From positions 1 to 37,019 of the forward strand of contig JACNMN010000019.1 in the NCBI GenBank assembly GCA_020622165.1: 37,019 bases of DNA. The letters run 5' to 3'. The stretch's first letter is position 1. Each line of letters opens with the position of its first letter. Origin of the DNA: Boseongicola sp. H5. GTDB lineage: Bacteria; Pseudomonadota; Alphaproteobacteria; Rhodobacterales; Rhodobacteraceae. The notes under the pieces were generated by a model. That model was not told where the DNA came from. It searched no databases and worked only from the letters and a program-made list of their open reading frames with translations. A program made the position numbers and the translations under genes. Below are positions 1-8,309 of this stretch, piece by piece.

Positions 1-239
1 CGGAACCCATCAGGGCCAGCGGTCAAAACCGCGCAAACAGGCCGGACACATGACTGCTTCTGACAAATGCACAAATCAGATCAAAAAGGACTTGCTATGC
101 AGGAGCCATCCACACAGGCCATTCGCTCAACGTGCAGCATCCGTCACTCTGGGCTCGAAGCGGACCTTCCCCTCGCCGTCGCCCTGACGCCGACCTCGCC
201 CTCCCGACGCGCCGACCAAAGATCTGCGGAGCGCGGGCC
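1..239. other. Intergenic stretch at left edge, no convincing gene
   Basis: This region lies downstream of the minus-strand permease whose stop codon is at 240-242. A 48-codon plus-strand frame (96-242) starts with ATG and has AAAGGAC seven bases upstream, but its product resembles nothing I recognise and it ends on the permease stop region. I see no clear terminator or repeat here. It may hold the 3' untranslated region of the permease operon. Confidence 0.4.
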
Positions 240-1181
240 CTAGCCGTTTTCCTTGAGCCGCGGATCGAGGAAATCGCGCAGCCAGTCGCCGATGATGTTG
301 AAGGCCAGCACCGTGAACACGATGGCAAGACCCGGGAACACCGCCAGCCACCATTTGTTCGACAGCAGGTGATCGCGGCTTTCCGACAGCATCGAACCCC
401 ATGTCGGCACATCCGGTGGCACACCCAGACCGAGGAAGGAGAGCGCCGCTTCCGACAGGATCACGCCGGCCACGTTGAACGACGCGATCACCGTGAGGGG
501 CGCGATGATATTGGGCAGGATCGTCCGGAAGAGGATCGAAAAGGTGCTGTCGCCCATGGCGCGCGCGGCCTCGACATATTCCTTTTCCCGCAGGCTGAGC
601 GTCTGCGCGCGGACGATCCGGGCATAGGTGATCCACTGCCCGATCCCCAGAACCAGGATGATGTTCACCAGCCCGGGGCCTAGCACCACAAGGAACATGA
701 TCGCCAGAAGGATGAAGGGAAAAGCGAGCTGGATATCGCCAAGCCGCATGATCACATCATCGACCCAACCGCCGAAGTACCCCGAGACAAGGCCGGCGAT
801 GGTGCCGAGCGTGCCGCCCACGACAATCGCGGCCACGCCCACCAGCAACGAAACCCGCGCGCCGTAAAGCAGCCGCGAGAGCACGTCGCGGCCCAACTGG
901 TCGGAGCCGAGCCAGTAGGTCAGCTCTCCGGCGCCGGGCTGGCCCGGTTCCAGCAGGCGCATCATGATGTTCTGTCTGTTGGGGTCGAACGGGGCCAGCC
1001 ACGGGCCGAAGATCGCCACGAAGGTCACGATCAGCAGGATCAGCAACCCTACCAGCGCCCACCGGCTGGTCAGCATGCTTTCAAAGGCCCGGCGCAGCTC
1101 CCTGCGGCGGTAGGAGGAGGCCATGCCGCCGACGGCCTGGGTGGTGGATGCGGAGCTGGGGGCGGGTCTTGTCTCGGACAT
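240..1181 (-). CDS. ABC transporter permease, DppC/OppC type
   Basis: Inner-membrane permease of a peptide/nickel/opine-class ABC importer (313 aa). The first ~40 residues are cytoplasmic and followed by a membrane segment at about residues 41-63. The family hallmark WLGSDQLGRDVLSRLLYGAR lies at 90-109. The EAA loop that contacts the ATPase is at about 202-225 (EAARAMG), and the C-terminus LRDFLDPRL is typical of DppC-like proteins. Length is normal. The ATG at 1181 follows a purine-rich but weak ribosome site. It lies 13 bases after the stop of the DppB-like partner, so the two are co-transcribed. The transported substrate cannot be named from the permease alone. Confidence 0.93.
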   Translation of the reverse strand: MSETRPAPSSASTTQAVGGMASSYRRRELRRAFESMLTSRWALVGLLILLIVTFVAIFGPWLAPFDPNRQNIMMRLLEPGQPGAGELTYWLGSDQLGRDVLSRLLYGARVSLLVGVAAIVVGGTLGTIAGLVSGYFGGWVDDVIMRLGDIQLAFPFILLAIMFLVVLGPGLVNIILVLGIGQWITYARIVRAQTLSLREKEYVEAARAMGDSTFSILFRTILPNIIAPLTVIASFNVAGVILSEAALSFLGLGVPPDVPTWGSMLSESRDHLLSNKWWLAVFPGLAIVFTVLAFNIIGDWLRDFLDPRLKENG

Positions 1182-1194
1182 GGCGCGCGCCCCC

Positions 1195-2169
1195 TTAAAG
1201 CTTCACGCGCGGGTCAAGCCGCGCATAGATCAGATCGACGATCAGGTTCAGCAGAATGAAAATCGCCGCCAGCAGGATGACCGAGGCCTGAACCACCGGA
1301 ATATCGCGCTGGTTGATCGCGTTGAAGACCAGACGGCCGATGCCGGGATAGGAAAACACCGTTTCCACCACTACCACGCCGCCAAGCAGAAAGCCGAACT
1401 CCAGCCCGATCATCGTGACGACCGGCAGCCAGGCGTTGCGCATCGCGTGATGGATCACCACCCGGCGCTCCGAGATCCCCTTGGACCGCGCGGTGCGGAC
1501 GTAATCCTGTTGCAGAACCTCCAGCATCGACGACCGGATAAGGCGGGCGTTTCGCGCCAGCGTATAGGTGCCGACCGCGAAGGCGGGCATGATCATGTAA
1601 TACATCGACCGGGGCAGATTGCTGAACGCGGTGGCGAAATCGCCCTCGAAGAGCGGTTCCAGAAACGGGACATGGCCGGATATCGGGAACCAGCGCAGAT
1701 AGAGGCCGAAGAACAGGATCATCATGATCCCCATCCAGAAATTCGGGATCGACTGGCCCAGCATCGCGAAGGTCATGATGCCGCCATCGGCGGGCTTGCC
1801 CCGGTTCAGCGCCGCATAGATGCCAAGCGGGATCGAGAGCCCGATCGCAAGAACCAGCGAGAAGAATGTCAGCTCAATCGTGGCCGGCATCGCCTCCAGC
1901 ACCACATCCATCGCCGGCTGGCGATAGCTGAGCGAATTGCCGAAATCGCCCTGCAACGCGTTCCAGACATAGCTGAGATACTGGATATGCAGCGGCTTGT
2001 CGAAGCCCAGAGCCTCCCGCGCGCGCTGGATCTCCTCGGCGCTCGCGTTTTCGGACACGAACAGATAGGTCGGATCCCCGCCGATCTGCAACGAGATGAA
2101 GCTGATCAGCGTGACACCGATCAGCACGACAATGCTCTGCATCAGACGCCGTATCAGGAATGTCCACAT
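1195..2169 (-). CDS. ABC transporter permease, DppB/OppB type
   Basis: First permease of the same importer (324 aa). It starts MWTFLIRRL, the usual DppB/GsiC beginning, with a membrane segment immediately after it. An EAA-like loop (around TARSKGISERR) lies near residue 205-215, and the C-terminus LIYARLDPRVKL is diagnostic of this family. AGAGGG about nine bases before the ATG at 2169 serves as ribosome site. The gene is transcribed leftward from the region shared with the rightward ATPase genes. This splits the usual BCDF order into divergent permease and ATPase arms. Confidence 0.93.
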   Translation of the reverse strand: MWTFLIRRLMQSIVVLIGVTLISFISLQIGGDPTYLFVSENASAEEIQRAREALGFDKPLHIQYLSYVWNALQGDFGNSLSYRQPAMDVVLEAMPATIELTFFSLVLAIGLSIPLGIYAALNRGKPADGGIMTFAMLGQSIPNFWMGIMMILFFGLYLRWFPISGHVPFLEPLFEGDFATAFSNLPRSMYYMIMPAFAVGTYTLARNARLIRSSMLEVLQQDYVRTARSKGISERRVVIHHAMRNAWLPVVTMIGLEFGFLLGGVVVVETVFSYPGIGRLVFNAINQRDIPVVQASVILLAAIFILLNLIVDLIYARLDPRVKL

Positions 2170-2331
2170 CAGGCCGCGCCCTCTAACAGATCAAGGTTGC
2201 CATGGCGCCGGGCGGCCGGTTTGCCGGCCGATCCCGAAACAGACCTTGCCCAATCGCTCACCGATCCTGCACGATGCGGGTCCGTGCATCGCCCACCCTC
2301 CGTCTTTTCCGGCGACACCTCCTCGGGATGC

Positions 2332-2382
2332 TTGACAATCAATTCATTGTTCTCCCAAGGTAGATTTTAGATTGTCGACAGT
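2332..2382. promoter_or_regulatory. Candidate promoter and GntR operator (copy 1) between permeases and ATPases
   Basis: The gene-free region 2170-2585 separates the divergent permease and ATPase genes. It contains a perfect TTGACA (2332-2337) and, 39 bases further on, ATTGTCGACAGT (2371-2382), whose core TGTCGACA is a perfect palindrome. The same pair (GCTTGACAA, then 31-32 bases, then GATTGTCGACA) recurs upstream of the gntR gene at 4781-4832. The repeated arrangement suggests a promoter with a regulator site; the local GntR protein is the natural candidate. No well-spaced -10 box is obvious. Confidence 0.5.
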
Positions 2383-2585
2383 AGAACAACCAAATCATGC
2401 GGACCCGATTGCGTCAAGCACCCAAATCGAGAAACGGGACCGGGCCCGCGCGATAGATCGCGCGTGTATGATCAGGGGGCACAAACGATGAAAAAGGCCG
2501 CAAACAATGCATTTGCATGACCGTCAGCGTCGCGTCGCGGAACCAGGAGACGCCGCCACGGCCGTGCTGCGGAGGAGCGTTCCCG

Positions 2586-3620
2586 GTGCAGCATGAGGAA
2601 ACCCCGCCATCCCGGGAGCCGCCGCTTCTGGAGGTACGCGATTTGCAGACCACCTTCGATCTGACCAAGACGCTGTCGATCTGCGCTGTCGACGGGGTCA
2701 GCTTCGATGTCCATGCAGGCCAGACACTCGCCATCGTGGGCGAAAGCGGCTCGGGCAAATCGGTCACCAGCCTGTCGATCATGGGTCTCTTGCCCAAGGA
2801 TGTCGGGCGCGTATCGGGCGGCAGTATCAAGCTTGCCGGACGCGAGATCACGCAGCTCAGCGATGCCGAGATGCGGGAAATCCGCGGCAAGGAGATCGGG
2901 ATGATCTTCCAGGAGCCGATGACCAGCCTGAACCCGGTGCATACGGTCGGCCAGCAGATCGCGGAAATGGTCATCCGGCATGAAAACCTTTCGAAATCCA
3001 AGGCCCGCGCCCGCGCGATCGAGATGCTGGAACTGGTCGGCATCCCCGAGCCTGCGCGCCGGGTCGACAATTACCCGCATGAAATGTCCGGCGGCATGCG
3101 CCAGCGCGCGATGATCGCCATGGCGCTCTCCTGCGAGCCGCGCATCCTGATCGCCGACGAGCCCACCACCGCGCTGGATGTCACGATTCAGGCGCAGATG
3201 CTGGAACTGATGCAGGACCTGCAGCAAAAGCTGGGCATGGCGATCATCTTCATCACGCACGATCTGGGCGTCGTGGCCGAGGTCGCGGATCGCGTGGTGG
3301 TGATGTACGCCGCTCAGGTGGTCGAAACCGCCGGTGTGGAAGACATCTTCCGCAATCCGCGCATGCCCTACACCGCAGGGCTGATGAACTCGATCCCCCG
3401 GCTCGGCTCCTCGATCAACAAGCAACGGCTTCAGGCGATCCCGGGCACCGTCCCTGCCCTGACCAGCCTGCCGGCGGGCTGCCGGTTCCACCCGCGCTGC
3501 GCCTTCGCGACCGATATCTGCAAGGCCGCCGCCCCCGAACTGGAGCAGGCGAGCGAAAGCCATATGATCCGCTGCGCCCGCTGGCGCGAGCTTGACCTGA
3601 ACGAAAGGCAGGCCTCATGA
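2586..3620 (+). CDS. ABC transporter ATP-binding protein, DppD/OppD type
   Basis: Cytoplasmic ATPase subunit of the peptide-class importer. Walker A GESGSGKS is at residues 52-59, the signature MSGGMRQR and Walker [13 protein letters not shown] follow, and the switch histidine is in FITHDLG. The C-terminus has the oligopeptide-transporter extension with GCRFHPRC. I prefer the GTG start at 2586 (344 aa) because GGAGGAG stands eight bases upstream. An in-frame ATG at 2517 would add 23 residues but lacks a well-placed ribosome site. Its stop overlaps the ATG of the next ATPase by four bases, so the two are translationally coupled. Confidence 0.92.
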   Translation: MQHEETPPSREPPLLEVRDLQTTFDLTKTLSICAVDGVSFDVHAGQTLAIVGESGSGKSVTSLSIMGLLPKDVGRVSGGSIKLAGREITQLSDAEMREIRGKEIGMIFQEPMTSLNPVHTVGQQIAEMVIRHENLSKSKARARAIEMLELVGIPEPARRVDNYPHEMSGGMRQRAMIAMALSCEPRILIADEPTTALDVTIQAQMLELMQDLQQKLGMAIIFITHDLGVVAEVADRVVVMYAAQVVETAGVEDIFRNPRMPYTAGLMNSIPRLGSSINKQRLQAIPGTVPALTSLPAGCRFHPRCAFATDICKAAAPELEQASESHMIRCARWRELDLNERQAS

Positions 3621-4585
3621 CCGCCCCCCTGCTTGAGGTCGACAAGCTGCGCAAATACTTCCCGATCCATGGCGGGGTGTTGCAGCGCGTGGTCAACAAT
3701 GTGAAGGCGGTGGACGACATCTCCTTCGGCATCAATGCGGGCGAGGTCGTGGGGCTTGTCGGCGAAAGCGGCTCGGGCAAGACAACCGTCGGGCGCACGA
3801 TCCTGCGGCTGGAACAGGCCACCGGGGGCACCGTCCGCTTCGGTGGCACCGACGTGATGGGCCTGAACGCCGCCGACATGCGAAGCTATCGCAAGCGGAT
3901 GCAGATCATCTTTCAGGATCCCTATGCCAGCCTCAACCCGCGCGAAAAAGTGCGCGAGGTGCTGACCCATCCGCTGCGCCTGCACAAGATCGGCGACCCG
4001 TCGGAGCATGAAGACCGCGCCGCGACGCTGCTGGAAAAGGTCGGGCTGTCGCGCGACCATCTGGCCCGGTTTCCGCATGAATTCTCCGGCGGCCAGAGGC
4101 AACGGATCGGCATCGCCCGCGCGCTTGCCGTCGAGCCGGAATTCATCGTCGCCGACGAACCGGTCTCGGCGCTGGACGTGTCCATTCAGGCGCAGGTCAT
4201 CAACCTGCTGGAGGATCTGAAAAACGATCTGGATCTGACGATGCTGTTCATCGCCCACGATCTGGGCGTGGTCGAACATATCTGCGACCGGGTGATCGTA
4301 ATGTATCTGGGCCGGGTGATGGAAATCGCCTCGGCGGCGGATCTCTATGCCCGACCGAACCACCCCTATACCAAGGCGCTGCTCTCGGCGGTGCCGATCC
4401 CCGAACCGGGCAGACGACGCAAGCGCATGGTTCTGAAAGGGGATATTCCCAGCCCGATCAATCCGCCCTCGGGCTGCGTGTTCCGCACCCGGTGCCCGAT
4501 TGCAACCGAGGAGTGTGCGAAGATCGTGCCGGAGCTGAAACCCGTCGGCAACGGGCACACAAGCGCCTGTATCCACACGACCTGA
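3617..4585 (+). CDS. ABC transporter ATP-binding protein, DppF/OppF type
   Basis: Second ATPase of the pair (322 aa). It begins with the DppF-typical LLEVDKLRKYFPI, has Walker A GESGSGKT around residue 54, the signature FSGGQRQRIGIARAL, Walker B FIVADEPVSALD and the switch region FIAHDLG. The C-terminal GCVFRTRCPIA is the family extension. It overlaps the upstream ATPase gene by ATGA. With the two minus-strand permeases and the binding protein at 5864 it makes a complete five-part importer. Confidence 0.93.
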   Translation: MTAPLLEVDKLRKYFPIHGGVLQRVVNNVKAVDDISFGINAGEVVGLVGESGSGKTTVGRTILRLEQATGGTVRFGGTDVMGLNAADMRSYRKRMQIIFQDPYASLNPREKVREVLTHPLRLHKIGDPSEHEDRAATLLEKVGLSRDHLARFPHEFSGGQRQRIGIARALAVEPEFIVADEPVSALDVSIQAQVINLLEDLKNDLDLTMLFIAHDLGVVEHICDRVIVMYLGRVMEIASAADLYARPNHPYTKALLSAVPIPEPGRRRKRMVLKGDIPSPINPPSGCVFRTRCPIATEECAKIVPELKPVGNGHTSACIHTT

Positions 4586-4780
4586 CCGGCGGACTTGCCG
4601 GCCTTCGCCGTATCGCGCGCCCTGCCCCGGCAGCCCGCCACCGGAAAAGACATCGCACCGGCCCGGCACGGCGGGAATGCCGCCGCCGCGCGACCGGAGG
4701 GATGGTTGAAGGTCGCCCCCCCGTGGCGATTGGCAGACGGCGCTTCCCCGCCAACCCCCTGAAACGCGCCCGCCATGAAT

Positions 4781-4834
4781 GCTTGACAAGGCTTTCCTGC
4801 GTGCCGCATTGTCCACTTATGGATTGTCGACATT
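4781..4834 (+). promoter_or_regulatory. Candidate promoter and GntR operator (copy 2) upstream of gntR
   Basis: The 450-base gap 4586-5036 between the ATPase and gntR has no credible gene. It contains TTGACA (4783-4788) and ATTGTCGACATT (4823-4834), a near copy of the element at 2332-2382 with almost the same separation. A GC-rich inverted repeat (CCGGC/GCCGG) just after the ATPase stop near 4587-4602 lacks a T tract. I read the element as an autoregulated promoter for gntR and the binding-protein gene. Confidence 0.5.
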
Positions 4835-5036
4835 ACACAACAGCGCAGTCGGGCGTATTTCATGAGACAAATGCCACTGGTTGTATTCAATCGACTTGCG
4901 CCTTGCCGATTGCTGTTGCCAGTCCGAGGTCTCCCTCCTTTAAGTGTCGCCACCTTCCTGTCGGACTTCTTGCCCGCCAACAGCCAGGTGCGGCGGCCCG
5001 TCAGGCAGATAACGATTGCCCTGGAGGACTGATGTA

Positions 5037-5729
5037 ATGACCACGAAACCGATGCTTGCAGACCCGATGCCGCCCGATATCGCCCCCATCGAAAACGTGC
5101 CCTTGCGCGTTCAGGTGGCCGACAGGCTGCGCAGCGCCATCCTCAGCGGGAGGTTGCGGCCCGGAACCGGGCTGGTGGAGACCGCGCTGGCCGAGCAGAT
5201 GAATGTCTCCCGCGCGCCGATCCGCGAAGCGATCCAGATTCTGGAAAATGACGGGCTGGTCGAAACCATCGCCTACAAGGGCAAGCGGGTGAAACCGCTG
5301 ACCGCGCGCGAAGTGGCGGAAACCTATTCCCTGCGCGAGGTGTTCGAGGTGATGGCCGTGCGCCGGATCCTGGAAAACGGCGCGCCGCTGGATCTGTTGC
5401 GGGAACATTGCGATGCGATGACGGCCGCAGCCGAGGCCGACGATTTCGAGGCGCTCGTGGCCGCCGACGAGGCGTTTCACCACGCCCTGATCATGCTGGC
5501 CGATCACGATCTGCTGCTGGCGTCCTGGAAAAACCTCTATCTGCGCATCCACCAGATCATGGCGTTGCGCAACCGCGACGAACACAATCTGACCGAAGTT
5601 GCCGGCAACCACCCGCCCATCGTACAGGCGCTGGCCGATGGCGATGCGGATCGTGCCGTCAAGCTGATCTCTGACCACACACGCATTCTGGCCGCCTTCG
5701 ATCCGGCGACCATCGCGCAAGACCTGTGA
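5037..5729 (+). CDS. GntR-family transcriptional regulator, FadR/FCD subfamily
   Basis: DNA-binding regulator of 230 aa. The N-terminal winged helix (about residues 20-85) carries the GntR hallmark LAEQMNVSRAPIREAIQIL. The C-terminal all-helical FCD ligand domain shows the expected metal-ligand pattern: D and H in ADEAFHH, and later His in GNHPP and SDHTR. The ATG at 5037 is chosen because GGAGG lies nine bases upstream; a TTG at 5016 would only add seven residues. The position between the importer ATPases and the binding protein suggests it senses the imported compound or a breakdown product. The two ATTGTCGACA sites are its likely targets (inference). Confidence 0.92.
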   Translation: MTTKPMLADPMPPDIAPIENVPLRVQVADRLRSAILSGRLRPGTGLVETALAEQMNVSRAPIREAIQILENDGLVETIAYKGKRVKPLTAREVAETYSLREVFEVMAVRRILENGAPLDLLREHCDAMTAAAEADDFEALVAADEAFHHALIMLADHDLLLASWKNLYLRIHQIMALRNRDEHNLTEVAGNHPPIVQALADGDADRAVKLISDHTRILAAFDPATIAQDL

Positions 5730-5863
5730 CACCCGCAACCCCGACATATGGCGCATCCCGCCTTGGATGGTTGCGGTTTCCAACAGACCCGGACGGACCC
5801 AACGAGAACACGAAGACGAGCCCCGGTCCGTCGCCAAACATCCAACAGGTGAAAGGAAAGCCA

Positions 5864-7417
5864 ATGCCAAGACTACACCATCTGCTTGCAGCGGGCGCTG
5901 CAAGCGTTGTGCTGACAACGGGGGCGTTTGCGCAACCCGCCGACGATACGATCGTCGTGGGGCTCAGCGCGGATATCAACACGCTCGACCCGTCCGCGAT
6001 TGCGTCGCGCGACAACTCCAATATCGCCCGCCACATCTTCGGCACGCTCTTCACCATGGGCGGCGACGGGGTGGCCCGGCCCGAGCTTGCGAACACTCTG
6101 GAGATTTCAGAGGACGGCATGGCCTATGTCTACACGCTCAACGAGGGCCTGACATGCCATGACGGCGAAGCGCTGACGGCCGAGGACGCAGCCTATTCCT
6201 TCAACCGCGCCGCGGATCCGGAAAACGCCTTCACCGGCAACACGCCCGGTTTCGTCTTCAGTTCCATCGACTTCCAGAGCGCCGAAGCACTGGATGACCT
6301 GCGGGTGCAGATCAATCTCGGCGCGCCCAACCCGATTGCCTTTGGTCTGATCGCCGAGGTGTTCATCCACTGCATGGACAGCTATGAGGCGATGAGCCTT
6401 GACGAGGCATCGGGCAACCCCATCGGATCGGGCCCCTACCGCCTTGCGGAATGGCGTCGCGGCTCCGAAGTGGTGCTTGAGGCCGTGGAGGGCGCGGATG
6501 TGGGCTTCCAGAACATCATCTGGCGGATCATCCCCGAAGCCTCCACCCGCTCTGCCGAGCTGATGGCGGGCAATGTGGACATCATCACCAATGTGGCTCC
6601 GGACCAGATGGAGGTGATCAATGCCAGCGGCGTGGCCGAGGTCAACCCGATCCAGGGTACGCGGCGGATGTATGTCGGGTTCAACCTGAGCGACACGATG
6701 GCCCAGGAACCGGGCGGCGATGCCATTCAGGACGCCGCGGTGCGCCGCGCGCTGCAATATGCCGTGGACGTTCCGACGATCTGCCGCCAGTTGCTCAACT
6801 TCGAATGCGAGCGGATGACCGGCATCGTCAACCCGCCGAACGCCAACCCGAATATCGAGCCCTACCCCTACGATCCCGAAACCGCCGAGCGGCTTCTGGA
6901 CGAGGCAGGCTGGCCCCGCGGGGATGACGGCACGCGCTTCTCGATCCGCTTCCAGGCCGGTCAGGGCCGCTATCTGAACGACGCCAATGTGGTTCAGGCC
7001 ATCGCGCAGTACCTGTCCGATGTCGGGCTCGACGTGGAACTCGACATCATGGAATGGTCCAGCGTCTACATTCCGCTGATCCGCGAACGCAATGCAGGGC
7101 CGCTCTACTTCATTGGCTCGGGCGGCGCGCTCTGGAGCCCGCTTTACGACATGACCGATCTGGCCACCGTCGATGCAGGCACCAACTACACCCATTGGGA
7201 CGATCCGCGCTGGTTCGACCGGTGGGCCGATATCGCGGCCGCGGAAAGCGAAGAGGAAGTGCGCACCATCGTCGATGAGATGTTGCAGGTCTTCTATGAT
7301 GACGGACCGTGGCTGCACCTCTACTTCCAGCCGGATTTCTACGGCGTCAGCAACCGGATCGACTGGACACCGCGTCCGGATGAAAAGGTGTATCTGTTCA
7401 ACGCCACGTTGAACTGA
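5864..7417 (+). CDS. ABC transporter substrate-binding protein, family 5 (DppA/OppA-like)
   Basis: Periplasmic binding protein of 517 aa, the usual size for SBP family 5. A signal peptide at residues 1-24 ends in AFAQ. The mature start has the family pattern DTIVVGLSADINTLDPS, then GVARPELANTLEISEDGM and CHDGEALTAEDAAYSFNRA. The ATG at 5864 follows GAAAGGAAAG and opens directly into the signal peptide, so longer in-frame starts are rejected. It lies 134 bases after gntR on the same strand and is closed by the terminator at 7452. It should capture the substrate for the 0.2-4.6 kb permeases and ATPases; peptides are the default guess, not proven. Confidence 0.93.
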   Translation: MPRLHHLLAAGAASVVLTTGAFAQPADDTIVVGLSADINTLDPSAIASRDNSNIARHIFGTLFTMGGDGVARPELANTLEISEDGMAYVYTLNEGLTCHDGEALTAEDAAYSFNRAADPENAFTGNTPGFVFSSIDFQSAEALDDLRVQINLGAPNPIAFGLIAEVFIHCMDSYEAMSLDEASGNPIGSGPYRLAEWRRGSEVVLEAVEGADVGFQNIIWRIIPEASTRSAELMAGNVDIITNVAPDQMEVINASGVAEVNPIQGTRRMYVGFNLSDTMAQEPGGDAIQDAAVRRALQYAVDVPTICRQLLNFECERMTGIVNPPNANPNIEPYPYDPETAERLLDEAGWPRGDDGTRFSIRFQAGQGRYLNDANVVQAIAQYLSDVGLDVELDIMEWSSVYIPLIRERNAGPLYFIGSGGALWSPLYDMTDLATVDAGTNYTHWDDPRWFDRWADIAAAESEEEVRTIVDEMLQVFYDDGPWLHLYFQPDFYGVSNRIDWTPRPDEKVYLFNATLN

Positions 7418-7451
7418 GCCGAGGCTTTCTCCCTGTCGCCTCGCGACGGTC

Positions 7452-7487
7452 GGGTGCCGGACCTTCGGGTTCGGCACCCTTCTTTTT
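7452..7487 (+). terminator. Rho-independent terminator with UUCG tetraloop
   Basis: A 12-bp stem (7452-7463 with 7468-7479, one G-U pair) is capped by a C(TTCG)G tetraloop and followed by TTCTTTTT (7480-7487). It ends the gntR/binding-protein transcript, 35 bases after the stop codon. Confidence 0.92.
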
Positions 7488-7580
7488 GACGGGGGCATGC
7501 GATATGCGGCAGACCTGCCGCTCGGGCGACCGGACGGGCGAGGCGCGGGCCGGATGGTGCGACCCGGCCGCTCCGGCAAA

Positions 7581-8309
7581 TCAGACGGCGAGCAGTCTGG
7601 CTTCGTCGGAATTCAGGGTTTGGCGCGCCGCGCCATAGGCCTCGCGGCCCGTGGTCTCGGCCAGTTCGGGGAACAGCGCGAAGATCTCGGCCCGCTGTTC
7701 CGCCTCGATACCGTGGAGGGTCCGCTCATTGGGCTGGAAGCTCTCGGTCCAGGCCCCGTTCGACAGCACGACCTCATGCTGCGCGAACATGAAATGGATA
7801 TAGGTCGCGCGGGCGGCGGTGACCCGCTGCACCCCCGGAACGACATCGATCAGGTCCTTGGCCGCCGCAAGCACTTCGTGGTCGCCGAAATACATCCCCG
7901 CACGCGCGCCATGGTACAGGACCCGGTGATTGGGGCTGACCATCATGTCCCGCGCGGGAAACCCGTTTCCCAGAGCCCCCTTGTGGATCATCACCGGCTG
8001 CAGCTTGGGAACGGATAAAAGCGTGCGCCCGTCGATCTGCTTGGCACCCGTCCAGCAAATCTCCTGCAGGCCGTTGTCGCGGGTAATGACCCTGTCACCA
8101 ACCCGAAGCTCTTCGACAGAGACTTCTCCGCGCAACGTCGCGATGACGGTGCCGGGCGTGAAGCACGGCAGCGTCTCCTCGACCTGCGAAACACGGCAGG
8201 GTTGGATGACAGGGGTATGCGAAGCCGTCAGCTCTTGTGGCACACGCTGATCCGCATCCTTGACGGTGCGGACCTGCTCAAAACTCGCTACTGAATTACT
8301 GTTCGGCAT
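7581..8309 (-). CDS. Stand-alone Hint (hedgehog/intein) domain protein
   Basis: Protein of 242 aa (from the ATG at 8309; an in-frame ATG at 8450 would give 289 aa). After a ~45-residue variable N-terminus comes a Hint domain with the splice-type start LPCFTPGTVI (Cys49). It continues with VEELRVGDRVITRDNG, the conserved block SPNHRVLY (His128) and YIHFMFAQHEVVLSNG, then ESFQPNERTL. There is no terminal Asn-Cys as in true inteins. Rhodobacterales genomes carry many such proteins, often linked to secreted or autoprocessed proteins; the role here is unknown. It is convergent with the binding-protein operon and shares no operon with any neighbour. Confidence 0.85.
   Translation of the reverse strand: MPNSNSVASFEQVRTVKDADQRVPQELTASHTPVIQPCRVSQVEETLPCFTPGTVIATLRGEVSVEELRVGDRVITRDNGLQEICWTGAKQIDGRTLLSVPKLQPVMIHKGALGNGFPARDMMVSPNHRVLYHGARAGMYFGDHEVLAAAKDLIDVVPGVQRVTAARATYIHFMFAQHEVVLSNGAWTESFQPNERTLHGIEAEQRAEIFALFPELAETTGREAYGAARQTLNSDEARLLAV

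Noticed and set aside
96-242. A 48-codon frame at the left edge with a plausible ribosome site
   Set aside because: No recognisable product and it ends on the convergent permease stop; too weak to call.
1123-2370. A 415-codon plus-strand frame over the permease genes
   Set aside because: It mirrors the DppB/DppC-type genes, is rich in Arg, Asp and His, and has no recognisable domain.
2488-2520. A ten-codon frame (MKKAANNAFA) before the DppD-type gene, as a possible leader peptide
   Set aside because: No attenuator stems or codon bias tied to a metabolite; the downstream start is better placed at 2586.
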